Notes: generated from the sequence alone by a model not told the origin. A stretch of 8,593 nt of DNA from DASQVO01 sp035640715 (GCA_035640715.1 DASQVO010000134.1:1-8593); one strand, 5' to 3'; positions 1 through 6,612 are shown, counted from the stretch's first letter. A program made the numbers and translations.

Positions 1-324
1 GCGGCCCTCCTCGCCGGGGTGACGGCTTCCTCCGTCGCGATCGCCGAGGTCACCAGCTGTCCCGCGCCGTGGCCAGATTCCCTCGCCGACGCGGTCATCG
101 CGACCCTGCGCCGCACGCTCCCCTCAGCGCCCCGGTCCCGCTGGTCCGGGGAGCTCGTGACCGCGGCCGCTCGCTGTCTGCCCGTCACCGGCCGGATCGA
201 CTACGCCGCCGACCTGATGCGGCTGGCCAGCGCCGCCCCCTGTCTCCCGTCCTGGTCGGTGGCGCTGCGCCGCGCCGCCGGCATCATCGCGTTGCGCCGC
301 GCCTTCTTTGAGGAGATCCGTTGA
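1..324 (+). CDS. C-terminal end of a DUF5691-like helical protein (5' truncated by window edge)
   Basis: The frame is open from the first base to a TGA at 322-324, giving 107 residues that are the end of a longer protein. A GTG at 19 is present, but it has no clear ribosome binding site and the frame continues upstream, so I treat the gene as truncated by the window rather than starting there. The visible part is Ala/Leu/Arg-rich and looks all-helical, with Trp and Cys landmarks (PAPWPDSLADAV, RCLPVTG, then a final helix ending in RRAFFEEIR). This resembles, from memory, the C-terminal end of DUF5691 proteins, which in actinobacteria commonly sit just upstream of a MoxR ATPase, a DUF5682 protein and a VWA protein. 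The downstream genes here are exactly that set and overlap its stop by 4 bases, which supports the call. No catalytic motif is visible. The family assignment is an inference from resemblance and context; that it is a real coding 3' end is much surer. Confidence 0.62.
   Translation, partial: AALLAGVTASSVAIAEVTSCPAPWPDSLADAVIATLRRTLPSAPRSRWSGELVTAAARCLPVTGRIDYAADLMRLASAAPCLPSWSVALRRAAGIIALRRAFFEEIR
311..315 (+). promoter_or_regulatory. Ribosome binding site for the TTG-started ATPase
   Basis: AGGAG lies five bases before the TTG at 321, inside the last codons of the upstream gene. It decides the unusual TTG start, since no ATG or GTG near this site is in frame with a comparable Shine-Dalgarno sequence. 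Confidence 0.75.
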
Positions 325-1433
325 CCATCGCCCCCACCTCCGACGCTGCGGGGACGGCGCTGCTGCGCCCGCACGCCGAGCAGGCCTACGCCCACGAACT
401 CGCTGCCCTCATCGCCTCCGACGACCGGCCGCGGCCGCCATCGTGGCGGATGTCGCCGCATGCGGTCGTCACCTACCTGCTTGGCGGTTCCCTGCCGGAC
501 GGCACCGTCATCACCCCGAAGTACGTCGGGCCGCGCCGGCTGATCGAGGTCGCCGTCGCGACCCTGGCCACGGACCGGGCCCTCCTGCTGCTCGGCGTGC
601 CCGGCACCGCGAAGACCTGGGTATCCGAACATCTCACAGCGGCCATCTCGGGCGACTCGAGCCTGCTCGTGCAGGGCACCTCGGGCACGGCGGAAGAGGC
701 GATCCGGTACGGCTGGAACTACGCCCGCCTGCTCGCCGAAGGACCGAGCCGGGCGGCGATGGTTCCCTCCCCGGTGATGACCGCGATGGCCGAGGGACGG
801 ATCGCCCGCGTAGAGGAGCTGACCCGGATCCCGTCTGACGTGCAGGACGCGCTGATCACGATCCTGTCGGAGAAGACGCTCCCGGTACCGGAGCTCGGCA
901 TCGAGGTGCAGGCCACGAAGGGCTTCTCGGTCATTGCGACCGCGAACGACCGCGACCGGGGCGTGAACGAGCTTTCCTCAGCGTTGCGGCGCCGGTTCAA
1001 CACCGTCGTGCTGCCGCTGCCGGCCAGCGAGGATGAGGAGGTCGATATCGTCGCCCGGCGAGTGGAGCAGCTCGGCCGCGCGCTCGAGCTGCCTGAGGTG
1101 CCGTCGGCGCTGGAGGAGATCCGCCGGGTGGTGACCGTGTTCCGTGAGCTGCGCTCGGGCAGGACCGCCGACGGGCGGACGGCGCTGAAGTCCCCGACCG
1201 GGACCATGTCGCCGGCCGAGGCGATCTCGGTCATCGCCAGCGGTATCGCACTGGCCGCGCATTTCGGCGACGGGGTGCTGCGCCCAGCGGACGTGGCCGC
1301 CGGCATCGTCGGGTCGGTCATCAAGGACCCCATCACCGATGCCACCGCGTGGGGCGAGTACCTCGAAGCCGTCGTCCGGGAACGCCGCGGCTGGGGTGAC
1401 TTCTACCGAGCCTGCCGCGAGGTGACCGGGTGA
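321..1433 (+). CDS. MoxR-type AAA+ ATPase (YehL-like)
   Basis: This 370-residue protein is an AAA+ ATPase of the MoxR class, which couples ATP hydrolysis to remodelling of partner proteins, usually with a VWA-domain cofactor. The Walker A loop is GVPGTAKTW (residues 92-100). The Walker B region reads ARVEELTRIPSDVQ (162-175), so the usual DE pair is EE (165-166). Sensor 1 is in VIATANDRDRG (204-214), and an Arg-finger region ALRRRF lies at 221-226. The alpha-helical lid follows (about 240-370). There is no signal peptide or membrane segment, so it should be cytosolic. The TTG start at 321 overlaps the previous stop (TTGA) and has AGGAG at 311-315, five bases upstream, which makes it preferable to any later start. 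Its length and gene order (ATPase, DUF5682, VWA) match the E. coli YehL group of MoxR proteins. The fold is certain. The substrate is unknown and the YehL assignment rests on context and motif style. Confidence 0.95.
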   Translation: MTIAPTSDAAGTALLRPHAEQAYAHELAALIASDDRPRPPSWRMSPHAVVTYLLGGSLPDGTVITPKYVGPRRLIEVAVATLATDRALLLLGVPGTAKTWVSEHLTAAISGDSSLLVQGTSGTAEEAIRYGWNYARLLAEGPSRAAMVPSPVMTAMAEGRIARVEELTRIPSDVQDALITILSEKTLPVPELGIEVQATKGFSVIATANDRDRGVNELSSALRRRFNTVVLPLPASEDEEVDIVARRVEQLGRALELPEVPSALEEIRRVVTVFRELRSGRTADGRTALKSPTGTMSPAEAISVIASGIALAAHFGDGVLRPADVAAGIVGSVIKDPITDATAWGEYLEAVVRERRGWGDFYRACREVTG

Positions 1434-3757
1434 CCGACCGGGTCGCGATCTTCGGCATCCGGCATCACGGGCCCGGCTCGGCCCGTTCGGTGCTGGCCGA
1501 GCTGGACCGGCTCCAGCCGGCCGCCGTGCTGATCGAGGGACCGGCGGACGCGGAGCCGGTGCTGGAGCTGGCCGCCGATCCGGGGATGGTTCCGCCGGTG
1601 GCCCTGCTGGCCTACGCGCCGGACGCGCCGCGGGTGTCCGCGTTCTGGCCGTATGCGGTGTTCTCCCCCGAGTGGCAGGCACTCATGTGGGCGGCCAGGC
1701 ACCAGGTCCCGGCCCGGTTCTGTGACCTGCCGGCCGCGGCGCTGCTCGCCAGCCACGATGACACTGCCGCGGACGGCAGCACCGGCACCGAAGGCGGTAT
1801 CGGCACCGAAGGCGGCATGGGCACGGATGCCGGCCCGGCCGCGGACGCCGGGCCGGAGCAGTCCGGGCCGCCGGAGGAGGCCGTGCTGCGGGACGACCCG
1901 GTCGCGCTGCTCGCAGCCGCGGCCGGCTACGACGATCCGGAACGCTGGTGGGACGACGTGATCGAATCCCGCCTGGACGGCCCGTCACCGTTCACCGCAG
2001 TGACTGAGGCCATGGCTGAGCTGCGCGCGGACGCGCCCACGACATCCCCGGCCGAGCAGCTGAACGAGCAGCGCCGTGAGGCGCACATGCGCCAGGCCCT
2101 GCGCAGCGCCCTGAAGGATACGCCCGGGACGGTCGCGGTGGTGTGCGGTGCCTGGCATGCCCCGGCGCTGACCGGGAAACTCCCTCCCGCGTCGGCGGAC
2201 GCCGCGCTGCTGCGCGGAATGCCGAAACGGAAAACGGCCCTCGCCTGGGTGCCGTGGACGCATTCCCGGCTGGCGGCAGCTTCCGGGTACGGCGCCGGGG
2301 TCAGCTCGCCGGGCTGGTACCACCACCTGTTCACCACTCCTGAGCAGCCCGTGACCCGCTGGCTGGCCAAGGTCGCCCGCGTGCTGCGGGACCATGACCT
2401 TCCGGTGTCCTCCGCGCACATCATCGAGGCCGTCCGGCTCGCCGAGGCTCTCGCCGCCTTGCGCGGCCGCCCGCTGGCCGGGCTGGCCGAGGTGAGCGAG
2501 GCGACCAAGTCGGTCATGTGCGACGGGGACGAGTTCGCGGCCGCGTTCGTCACCCGTGACCTCGTCGTGGGCGAACTGCTCGGCGCGGTACCCGACTCCG
2601 CTCCGGCCGTCCCGCTCGAGGCCGACCTGCGCGCGCAGGCGAGGGCATTGCGCCTGAAGATCGGCCCGCTGGAGCAGACCCTCGCGCTCGACCTGCGCAA
2701 GGACACCGACCGGGCCCGCTCGGTCCTGCTGCACCGGCTCACCGCGCTCGGCATCGGCTGGGGTACCGTCGCCGCGGATCAGGTCCGCGGTACCGGCACG
2801 TTCCGCGAAACGTGGACGCTGCGGTGGCGTCCCGAGCTGGCGGTGGCCATCATCGACGCCGCGCCCTGGGGCACCACCGTCGCCACCGCCGCCGCCGCGA
2901 AGATCATCGAGGTGGCCAGGTCAGCCGGGGAGCTGGGCACCGTCACCGCGGCGGTCGAGGGGGTGCTGCTCGCCGACCTGCCCGGCGCGCTCGGCCCGGT
3001 GCTGCGGGCACTGGATGCGAAGGCTGCGGCCGATTCCGACGTGGCGCATCTGATGGCCGCCGTTCCGGCGCTCGTGCGCGCGGCCCGCTACGGCGACGTC
3101 CGCGGCACCAGCACCACGGCGCTGTTCGTTGTCGTGGACGCGCTCACCGCCCGCATCTGCGCCGGGCTGCCGGCCGCCGTCACCAGCCTGGCCGACGATG
3201 CCGCCGCGGCGCTGCGGGCCACCCTGGACGGGATGGAGGCCGCGCTCGGATTGCACGCCGAGGACGACCGGGGCCGGGCCACCCGCGACCGGTGGATCGC
3301 GGCGCTGACCGTGCTCGCCGACCGCCGCGATGTGCACGGCTTGCTCGCCGGGCGTGTCGTCCGGCTGCTCGCCGACGCCGGCGTCCTGCCGTGGGAGGAG
3401 GCGGCACGCCGGTTCGCCGCGCAGCTGTCGATCGGGATACCCGCCGCCGGCAAGGCCGCCTGGGCGGAAGGCTTCCTGTCCGGCGGCGGTTTGCTGCTGG
3501 TCCACGACCGGGACCTGCTCGGTGTCCTCGACAGCTGGGTCGCGACGCTGGCCGGCCAGGACTTCATGGACGTGCTGCCGCTGCTGCGGCGCACGTTCGG
3601 CGGATTCACTGCCCCCGAGCGGGCCAACATCGCGGACGCGGTCCGGCACCTCACCGGCGGGGCGCCGGGCCGGGCAGGCCCGGATGAGCTCGTCGATGCC
3701 GGCCGGGCCGCCGGCGCGCTGCGCACCGTCGCCGCCATCCTCGGAGGAGTCCGATGA
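1430..3757 (+). CDS. DUF5682 family protein (YehM-like), possible TIKI/TraB/EreA-like hydrolase
   Basis: This 775-residue cytosolic protein of unknown biochemical role is recognised as DUF5682 by its N-terminus IFGIRHHGPGSAR (residues 7-19), a following LIEGP (34-38), and VVCGAWHAPAL (237-247). The two histidine motifs have the form G-x-x-H (G9/H12 and G240/H243). EQRREAHM (213-220) lies between them. This pattern recalls the paired GX2H motifs of the TIKI/TraB/EreA/ChaN hydrolase superfamily; that link is my inference. A Gly/Thr/Glu-rich linker (about 113-150) interrupts the N-terminal domain. Residues about 300-775 are helical and Ala-rich with no motif I recognise. The GTG start overlaps the ATPase stop (GTGA) and has GAGGTG at 1419-1424. 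The size is close to E. coli YehM, about 760 residues from memory. The position between a MoxR ATPase and a VWA protein suggests it is the substrate, client or effector of that pair. Confidence 0.9.
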   Translation: MTDRVAIFGIRHHGPGSARSVLAELDRLQPAAVLIEGPADAEPVLELAADPGMVPPVALLAYAPDAPRVSAFWPYAVFSPEWQALMWAARHQVPARFCDLPAAALLASHDDTAADGSTGTEGGIGTEGGMGTDAGPAADAGPEQSGPPEEAVLRDDPVALLAAAAGYDDPERWWDDVIESRLDGPSPFTAVTEAMAELRADAPTTSPAEQLNEQRREAHMRQALRSALKDTPGTVAVVCGAWHAPALTGKLPPASADAALLRGMPKRKTALAWVPWTHSRLAAASGYGAGVSSPGWYHHLFTTPEQPVTRWLAKVARVLRDHDLPVSSAHIIEAVRLAEALAALRGRPLAGLAEVSEATKSVMCDGDEFAAAFVTRDLVVGELLGAVPDSAPAVPLEADLRAQARALRLKIGPLEQTLALDLRKDTDRARSVLLHRLTALGIGWGTVAADQVRGTGTFRETWTLRWRPELAVAIIDAAPWGTTVATAAAAKIIEVARSAGELGTVTAAVEGVLLADLPGALGPVLRALDAKAAADSDVAHLMAAVPALVRAARYGDVRGTSTTALFVVVDALTARICAGLPAAVTSLADDAAAALRATLDGMEAALGLHAEDDRGRATRDRWIAALTVLADRRDVHGLLAGRVVRLLADAGVLPWEEAARRFAAQLSIGIPAAGKAAWAEGFLSGGGLLLVHDRDLLGVLDSWVATLAGQDFMDVLPLLRRTFGGFTAPERANIADAVRHLTGGAPGRAGPDELVDAGRAAGALRTVAAILGGVR
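1784..1837 (+). repeat. 18-bp in-frame tandem repeat in the DUF5682 linker
   Basis: Two nearly identical 18-base units (1784-1801 and 1802-1819, both starting GGCACCGAAGGCGG) are followed by a third degenerate unit (1820-1837). They encode GTEGGI, GTEGGM and GTDAGP, residues 119-136 of the DUF5682 protein. The units keep the reading frame, so copy-number change would lengthen or shorten a disordered linker without breaking the gene. Confidence 0.8.
3743..3749 (+). promoter_or_regulatory. Strong ribosome binding site for the VWA gene
   Basis: GGAGGAG sits four bases before the ATG at 3754. It is the closest match to the anti-Shine-Dalgarno consensus among the operon junctions and fixes the start inside the ATGA overlap. 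Confidence 0.8.
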
Positions 3758-5004
3758 GCATTCCGGACAGGACAGCTCCCGGCCACGCTCCAGAACCCGG
3801 CGGCCGGGTGGCCGAGAGCGAGCGGCTGCGGCGGTGGCGGCTGCTGCTCGGCGCCCCGGCCGGCCCGTGTCTCGGCCCCGGTCTCGGCGCAGGCCTGAGC
3901 CGGGCCGACCAGGCGGTCGATGCCGCGCTCACCGCCCTCTATGACGCCGGCCCGCAACCCAGCGGGCGCGGGCCACGGTCCGCGGGCCTGGGGGCCTCCG
4001 CCCCGACGGTCGCCCGGTGGCTGGGTGACATCCGCACCTATTTCCCCTCCACCGTCGTGCAGGTGATGCAGCGGGACGCGATTGACCGGCTCAACCTGCG
4101 GCAGTTGCTGCTCGAACCCGAACTGCTCACCTCGATCGAGCCCGACGTGCACCTGGTCGGCACCCTGCTCAGCCTGAACCGGGTCATGCCCGAGACGACG
4201 AAGGCGACCGCGCGGCAGGTGGTGGCCGCCGTCGTGGCCGAGGTGGAACGCCGGATCGCGGACCGCACCCGCACGGCCGTGTCGGGCGCGCTGAACCGGG
4301 CGGCGCGGTCCCGGCGGCCAAAGCTGCGGGACATCGACTGGAACCGGACGATCGCCGCGAACCTGTCCCGCTACCTGCCCGGGCACCGCACGGTGGTCCC
4401 CGAGCGCCTGGTCGGGTACGGGCGGCGTCAGCAGGCCGTGGCCCGCGATGTCGTCCTCGCGATCGACCAGTCCGGGTCGATGGCATCCTCGGTCGTCTAC
4501 GCGTCCGTGTTCGGTGCCGTGCTGGCCTCGATCCGGGCGCTGAAGACCTCGCTGGTGGTGTTCGATACCGCCGTGGTCGACCTGACCGGGAAACTGGCCG
4601 ACCCGGTCGATGTCCTCTTCGGCACGCAACTCGGCGGCGGCACCGACATCAACAAGGCGATCGCCTACAGCCAGACGCTCATCACCCGGCCGCGGGACTC
4701 GATCTTCGTGCTCATTTCCGACCTTATCGAGGGCGGCGTGCGTGAGCAGATGCTGTCCAGGATCGCTGCCCTGGATGCGGCCGGGGTGCGGGTCGTGGTG
4801 CTGCTCGCCCTGTCCGACGACGGGGCGCCCGCGTTCGACGCCGGCAACGCGGCGGCGCTGGCCGAACTCGGGGTGCCGGCGTTCGCGTGCACCCCCGACG
4901 CGTTCCCGGACCTGCTCGCGGTAGCCATCGACGGGGGTAACATCGCCGCGTGGGCGCATCGCCAGGACTTGCCCAGCACGCCCAGCGCGCCCGGCACCCG
5001 CTGA
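3754..5004 (+). CDS. VWA-domain protein with intact MIDAS (YehP/CoxE-like partner of MoxR ATPase)
   Basis: This 416-residue protein has a helical N-terminal half followed by a von Willebrand factor A domain (about 230-400) that would bind a divalent metal and mediate protein contacts with the MoxR ATPase or its client. The MIDAS is complete: DQSGSM (238-243), Thr297 in GGGTDIN (294-300) and Asp323 in ISDLIEGG (321-328). The segment before it, DWNRTIAANLSRYLPG (195-210), resembles the stretch preceding the VWA domain in CoxE- and ViaA-type proteins. No signal peptide or membrane helix is seen. The ATG at 3754 overlaps the previous stop (ATGA), with GGAGGAG at 3743-3749, the best ribosome binding site of the operon. 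The first 80 residues are Gly/Pro/Arg-rich and probably disordered. Order and size fit E. coli YehP. It is the last gene of the unit; the next gene is on the opposite strand. Confidence 0.95.
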   Translation: MSIPDRTAPGHAPEPGGRVAESERLRRWRLLLGAPAGPCLGPGLGAGLSRADQAVDAALTALYDAGPQPSGRGPRSAGLGASAPTVARWLGDIRTYFPSTVVQVMQRDAIDRLNLRQLLLEPELLTSIEPDVHLVGTLLSLNRVMPETTKATARQVVAAVVAEVERRIADRTRTAVSGALNRAARSRRPKLRDIDWNRTIAANLSRYLPGHRTVVPERLVGYGRRQQAVARDVVLAIDQSGSMASSVVYASVFGAVLASIRALKTSLVVFDTAVVDLTGKLADPVDVLFGTQLGGGTDINKAIAYSQTLITRPRDSIFVLISDLIEGGVREQMLSRIAALDAAGVRVVVLLALSDDGAPAFDAGNAAALAELGVPAFACTPDAFPDLLAVAIDGGNIAAWAHRQDLPSTPSAPGTR

Positions 5005-5083
5005 GCATCCCCGCGGCGCACGATCAGCACGCTATGCCGGGTAAGCGTCAGCGACTTGCCTGCTGTCCGGCGAGCCTGCGATT

Positions 5084-5554
5084 TCAGCGGGAGGACCGTT
5101 CATGCGGGACGGACGGCCTGGTGACGGGGATGATACGGGTGAGGGTGCCCAGGCCGGCGAAGTCATCGGGGTTGGTCGTGAACAAAGGCAGCCCTTCGGC
5201 GATCGCGGTCGATGCGATCATCAAATCGACGACTCTCCCCCGCGACTTACGGCCCGCGGCGATGACGGCTGCCGTCACGCGGCCGAAGATGCGGGCCGCC
5301 TCTGCATCGAATGGCACGGGGTCGAATTCGTTCTCGACACGCTGCAGAACCTCAAGGCGCCGGGCACGTTCGGCACGTTCGTCGTACCTGTCTTGCTCGT
5401 CGTTACGGCGGACCTCGTGCGGGCCTGCGGACAGTTCCGCCAGGGTAATGGCACTGATTGCCATCTCATCTGGCAACTCGGCGGGATCGATCCACGTGCG
5501 CAAGATCAGGATGTTGGTATCGAGCATGCCCTGCCGGGGACGCTCACCGCTCAT
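5084..5554 (-). CDS. vapC: PIN-domain toxin, VapC family
   Basis: This 156-residue PIN-fold ribonuclease is the toxin half of a type II toxin-antitoxin module; VapC proteins cleave RNA using acidic residues that hold Mg2+ or Mn2+. Visible acidic sites are Asp12 in MLDTN (10-14), Glu40 in ITLAELSAG (36-44), Asp110 in VVDLMIASTA (108-117) and Asp130/Asp131 in TTNPDDFAGL (126-135). A charged stretch (about 48-75, rich in Arg, Asp and Glu) separates the first two conserved blocks and probably forms a helical clip contacting the antitoxin. The ATG at 5554 overlaps the antitoxin 3' end by 11 bases. A second ATG at codon 10 (5527-5525) begins directly at MLDTN, a common VapC start, and is a credible alternative because neither site has a well-spaced Shine-Dalgarno sequence. 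It is convergent with the VWA gene, 79 bases away. The family is clear; the RNA target is unknown. Confidence 0.93.
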   Translation of the reverse strand: MSGERPRQGMLDTNILILRTWIDPAELPDEMAISAITLAELSAGPHEVRRNDEQDRYDERAERARRLEVLQRVENEFDPVPFDAEAARIFGRVTAAVIAAGRKSRGRVVDLMIASTAIAEGLPLFTTNPDDFAGLGTLTRIIPVTRPSVPHERSSR

Positions 5555-5813
5555 AAGAGCTGACAGCCTCGTGGTCGAGCGCAGCGTCCTGATCAGCTCT
5601 GAACGCCTCGAGATCGATAGCTGGAGCGTTGCGCGACATAGCGATGAACTCCTGCCGCGGGACGAACCGGCGGCGTTGCCGCAGCGGGATCAGCTCCCCG
5701 ATACGGTGCCCGTCCCGGGTAACGGTAAAGGACTGCCCGTGCTCGACCGCATCCATTATCTCCCGCGATCTGGTCCGCAGGTCGCGTTGCGTGATCTCTG
5801 GATAGCCACTCAC
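5544..5813 (-). CDS. Phd/YefM-family antitoxin
   Basis: This 89-residue antitoxin is expected to neutralise the downstream PIN toxin and to repress its own promoter. The Phd/YefM signature is residues 7-45: ITQRDLRTRSREIMDAVEHG, followed by the strand-turn-strand SFTVTRDGHRIGELIPL. The C-terminal part (about 50-89), including EAFRADQDAALDHEAV, is acidic and amphipathic, as expected of the segment that wraps the toxin. The start is a GTG at 5813-5811. The only later ATG (Met20) would remove half the DNA-binding fold, so GTG is favoured despite no recognisable Shine-Dalgarno sequence. The antitoxin precedes the toxin, the usual order. An array of three identical half-sites lies 11-35 bases upstream of the start, consistent with autoregulation. 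Confidence 0.92.
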   Translation of the reverse strand: MSGYPEITQRDLRTRSREIMDAVEHGQSFTVTRDGHRIGELIPLRQRRRFVPRQEFIAMSRNAPAIDLEAFRADQDAALDHEAVSSYER

Positions 5814-5819
5814 TCAATG

Positions 5820-5828
5820 AGAGTAGCA
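5820..5828 (-). promoter_or_regulatory. Possible extended -10 element for a leaderless antitoxin transcript
   Basis: On the minus strand, TGCTACTCT (5828-5820) reads as an extended -10 (TG-n-TACTCT). Its hexamer lies 7-12 bases before the GTG start, which would place transcription at or next to the first codon. That fits the missing Shine-Dalgarno sequence; leaderless mRNAs are common in actinobacteria. No good -35 hexamer is seen at 16-18 bases spacing. The element overlaps the operator half-sites. This is an inference from spacing. Confidence 0.35.
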
Positions 5829-5848
5829 CCGGGTGCTAATAGGTGCTA
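5824..5848. promoter_or_regulatory. Operator-like array of three half-sites upstream of the toxin-antitoxin genes
   Basis: TAGCACC (5824-5830) and GGTGCTA (5832-5838) form a perfect 7-1-7 inverted repeat. A second GGTGCTA (5842-5848) repeats the right arm exactly 10 bases further on. The outer pair, widened by one base, also forms an 8-bp inverted repeat (GTAGCACC at 5823-5830 with GGTGCTAC at 5842-5849). Position just upstream of the antitoxin start and the one-helical-turn spacing fit cooperative binding of antitoxin dimers, the usual autorepression in Phd/VapC modules. Binding by this antitoxin is inferred. Confidence 0.7.
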
Positions 5849-5998
5849 CGGACCGGTCGGCCGGAGTTCGTGCCCTATAGACCATCCTGGGATTCAGGCT
5901 CCAGCTTCCCGATACAACCTTCTCGGCCAGATTGTCGTCTTATCTCACGTGATGGGGCACAGTGTCCGGTTACCGGCCGAACCTGGCCCTAACCCGAG

Positions 5999-6003
5999 AG
6001 GAG
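5999..6003 (+). promoter_or_regulatory. Ribosome binding site fixing the DUF4232 start
   Basis: AGGAG, within a GAGAGGAGA run (5996-6004), lies six bases before the ATG at 6010. It selects this start over the upstream in-frame GTG at 5962. Confidence 0.8.
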
Positions 6004-6009
6004 ACAACC

Positions 6010-6582
6010 ATGCAGCTGAATACCCGCGCAACGCGGCGCGGTCTCACTGCCGCCGCCATGACCGGCGCGGCGCTGCTCATCCCGGCCATCGCCCTGGCGG
6101 CGCCGGGCCGGCCTGCCGCACCAGCCGCGGCAGCGCCACCGCACTGCCCGACGACCGCGCTCACCGCCTGGCTAGGCGTCCCGGGCAACGGCTACGCCGG
6201 GGGCGCCGGTTACCAGCTCGAGCTTTCCAATATCTCGCACCAGGCCTGCACACTCTACGGGTACCCGGGCGTATCGGCGCTCGGCGGAGGCAGCGTTCAG
6301 CTGGGCAGCGCGGCGACCCGTGTCGCCTCTCATCCGAACCAGCTGATAACCCTCAATCCCGGCGCGACCGCCCATGTTGAACTGCGGATCACCAACGTCG
6401 GCAACTACCCGTCGTCGGCCTGCCACCCGGCAAATGCCGTCGCGTTGCGCGTCTACCCGCCGAATGACTACACGGCTACGGAGATCCCGTTTTCCTTCCG
6501 TGCCTGCGCGAAATCCGGCCCGGCATTCCTGCACGTCACCACCACACTGAACGGCACGGGCATCCCTGGCTTCAGCGCCTGA
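6010..6582 (+). CDS. Secreted DUF4232 domain protein
   Basis: This 190-residue exported protein of unknown function is typical of actinobacteria. It begins with a signal peptide: an Arg-containing n-region (RATRR, 6-10), a hydrophobic core (about 11-29) and a likely signal peptidase I site after ALA (28-30). An Ala/Pro-rich stretch (31-44) precedes the DUF4232 domain (about 45-185), whose hallmark is the strand YQLELSNISHQACTLYGYPG (68-87). Four cysteines (46, 80, 138, 166) probably form two disulfides outside the cell. There is no lipobox cysteine at the cleavage site, so it should be soluble or loosely wall-associated rather than a lipoprotein. The ATG at 6010 is chosen because AGGAG (5999-6003) lies six bases upstream and the signal peptide starts there; an in-frame GTG at 5962 would add 16 residues before it without a ribosome binding site. 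It is divergent from the toxin-antitoxin module and appears monocistronic. Confidence 0.92.
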   Translation: MQLNTRATRRGLTAAAMTGAALLIPAIALAAPGRPAAPAAAAPPHCPTTALTAWLGVPGNGYAGGAGYQLELSNISHQACTLYGYPGVSALGGGSVQLGSAATRVASHPNQLITLNPGATAHVELRITNVGNYPSSACHPANAVALRVYPPNDYTATEIPFSFRACAKSGPAFLHVTTTLNGTGIPGFSA

Positions 6583-6591
6583 CGTCTCGTC

Positions 6592-6612
6592 ACCCCGGGC
6601 CCGGGCGGGGCG
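6592..6612. terminator. GC-rich palindrome between convergent genes, possible bidirectional terminator
   Basis: Immediately after the DUF4232 stop, CCCCG (6593-6597) and CGGGG (6606-6610) flank the perfect 12-base palindrome CCCGGGCCCGGG (6594-6605). Either pairing gives a short, very stable hairpin. There is no T-run, but actinobacterial terminators often lack one. Its place between two converging transcription units supports a terminator role. Confidence 0.4.

Noticed and set aside
308..838. 176-codon plus-strand frame over the start of the ATPase gene
   Set aside because: The product is almost all Arg, Ala, Gly and Pro, and it overlaps the Walker A and B coding region in another frame.
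3088..4959. 623-codon open frame on the minus strand
   Set aside because: It lies antisense to the DUF5682 and VWA genes, which carry clear motifs. Its product is low-complexity Arg/Gly/Pro/Asp-rich, typical of antisense frames in very GC-rich DNA.
5005..5083. Terminator between the convergent VWA and toxin genes
   Set aside because: Only 4-bp stems such as CGCT/AGCG around 5030-5048 could be found; none is strong enough to call.
5916..5945. Possible ECF-type promoter (AACCTT then CGTC) upstream of the secreted DUF4232 gene
   Set aside because: The -35 match is partial and spacing is at the edge of the usual range; chance occurrence in this sequence is likely.
4950..6380. 476-codon open frame on the plus strand across the VWA 3' end, the toxin-antitoxin module and the secreted-protein gene
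   Set aside because: It runs through three confident genes in other frames or on the other strand, has no domain, and its product changes composition at each gene boundary.
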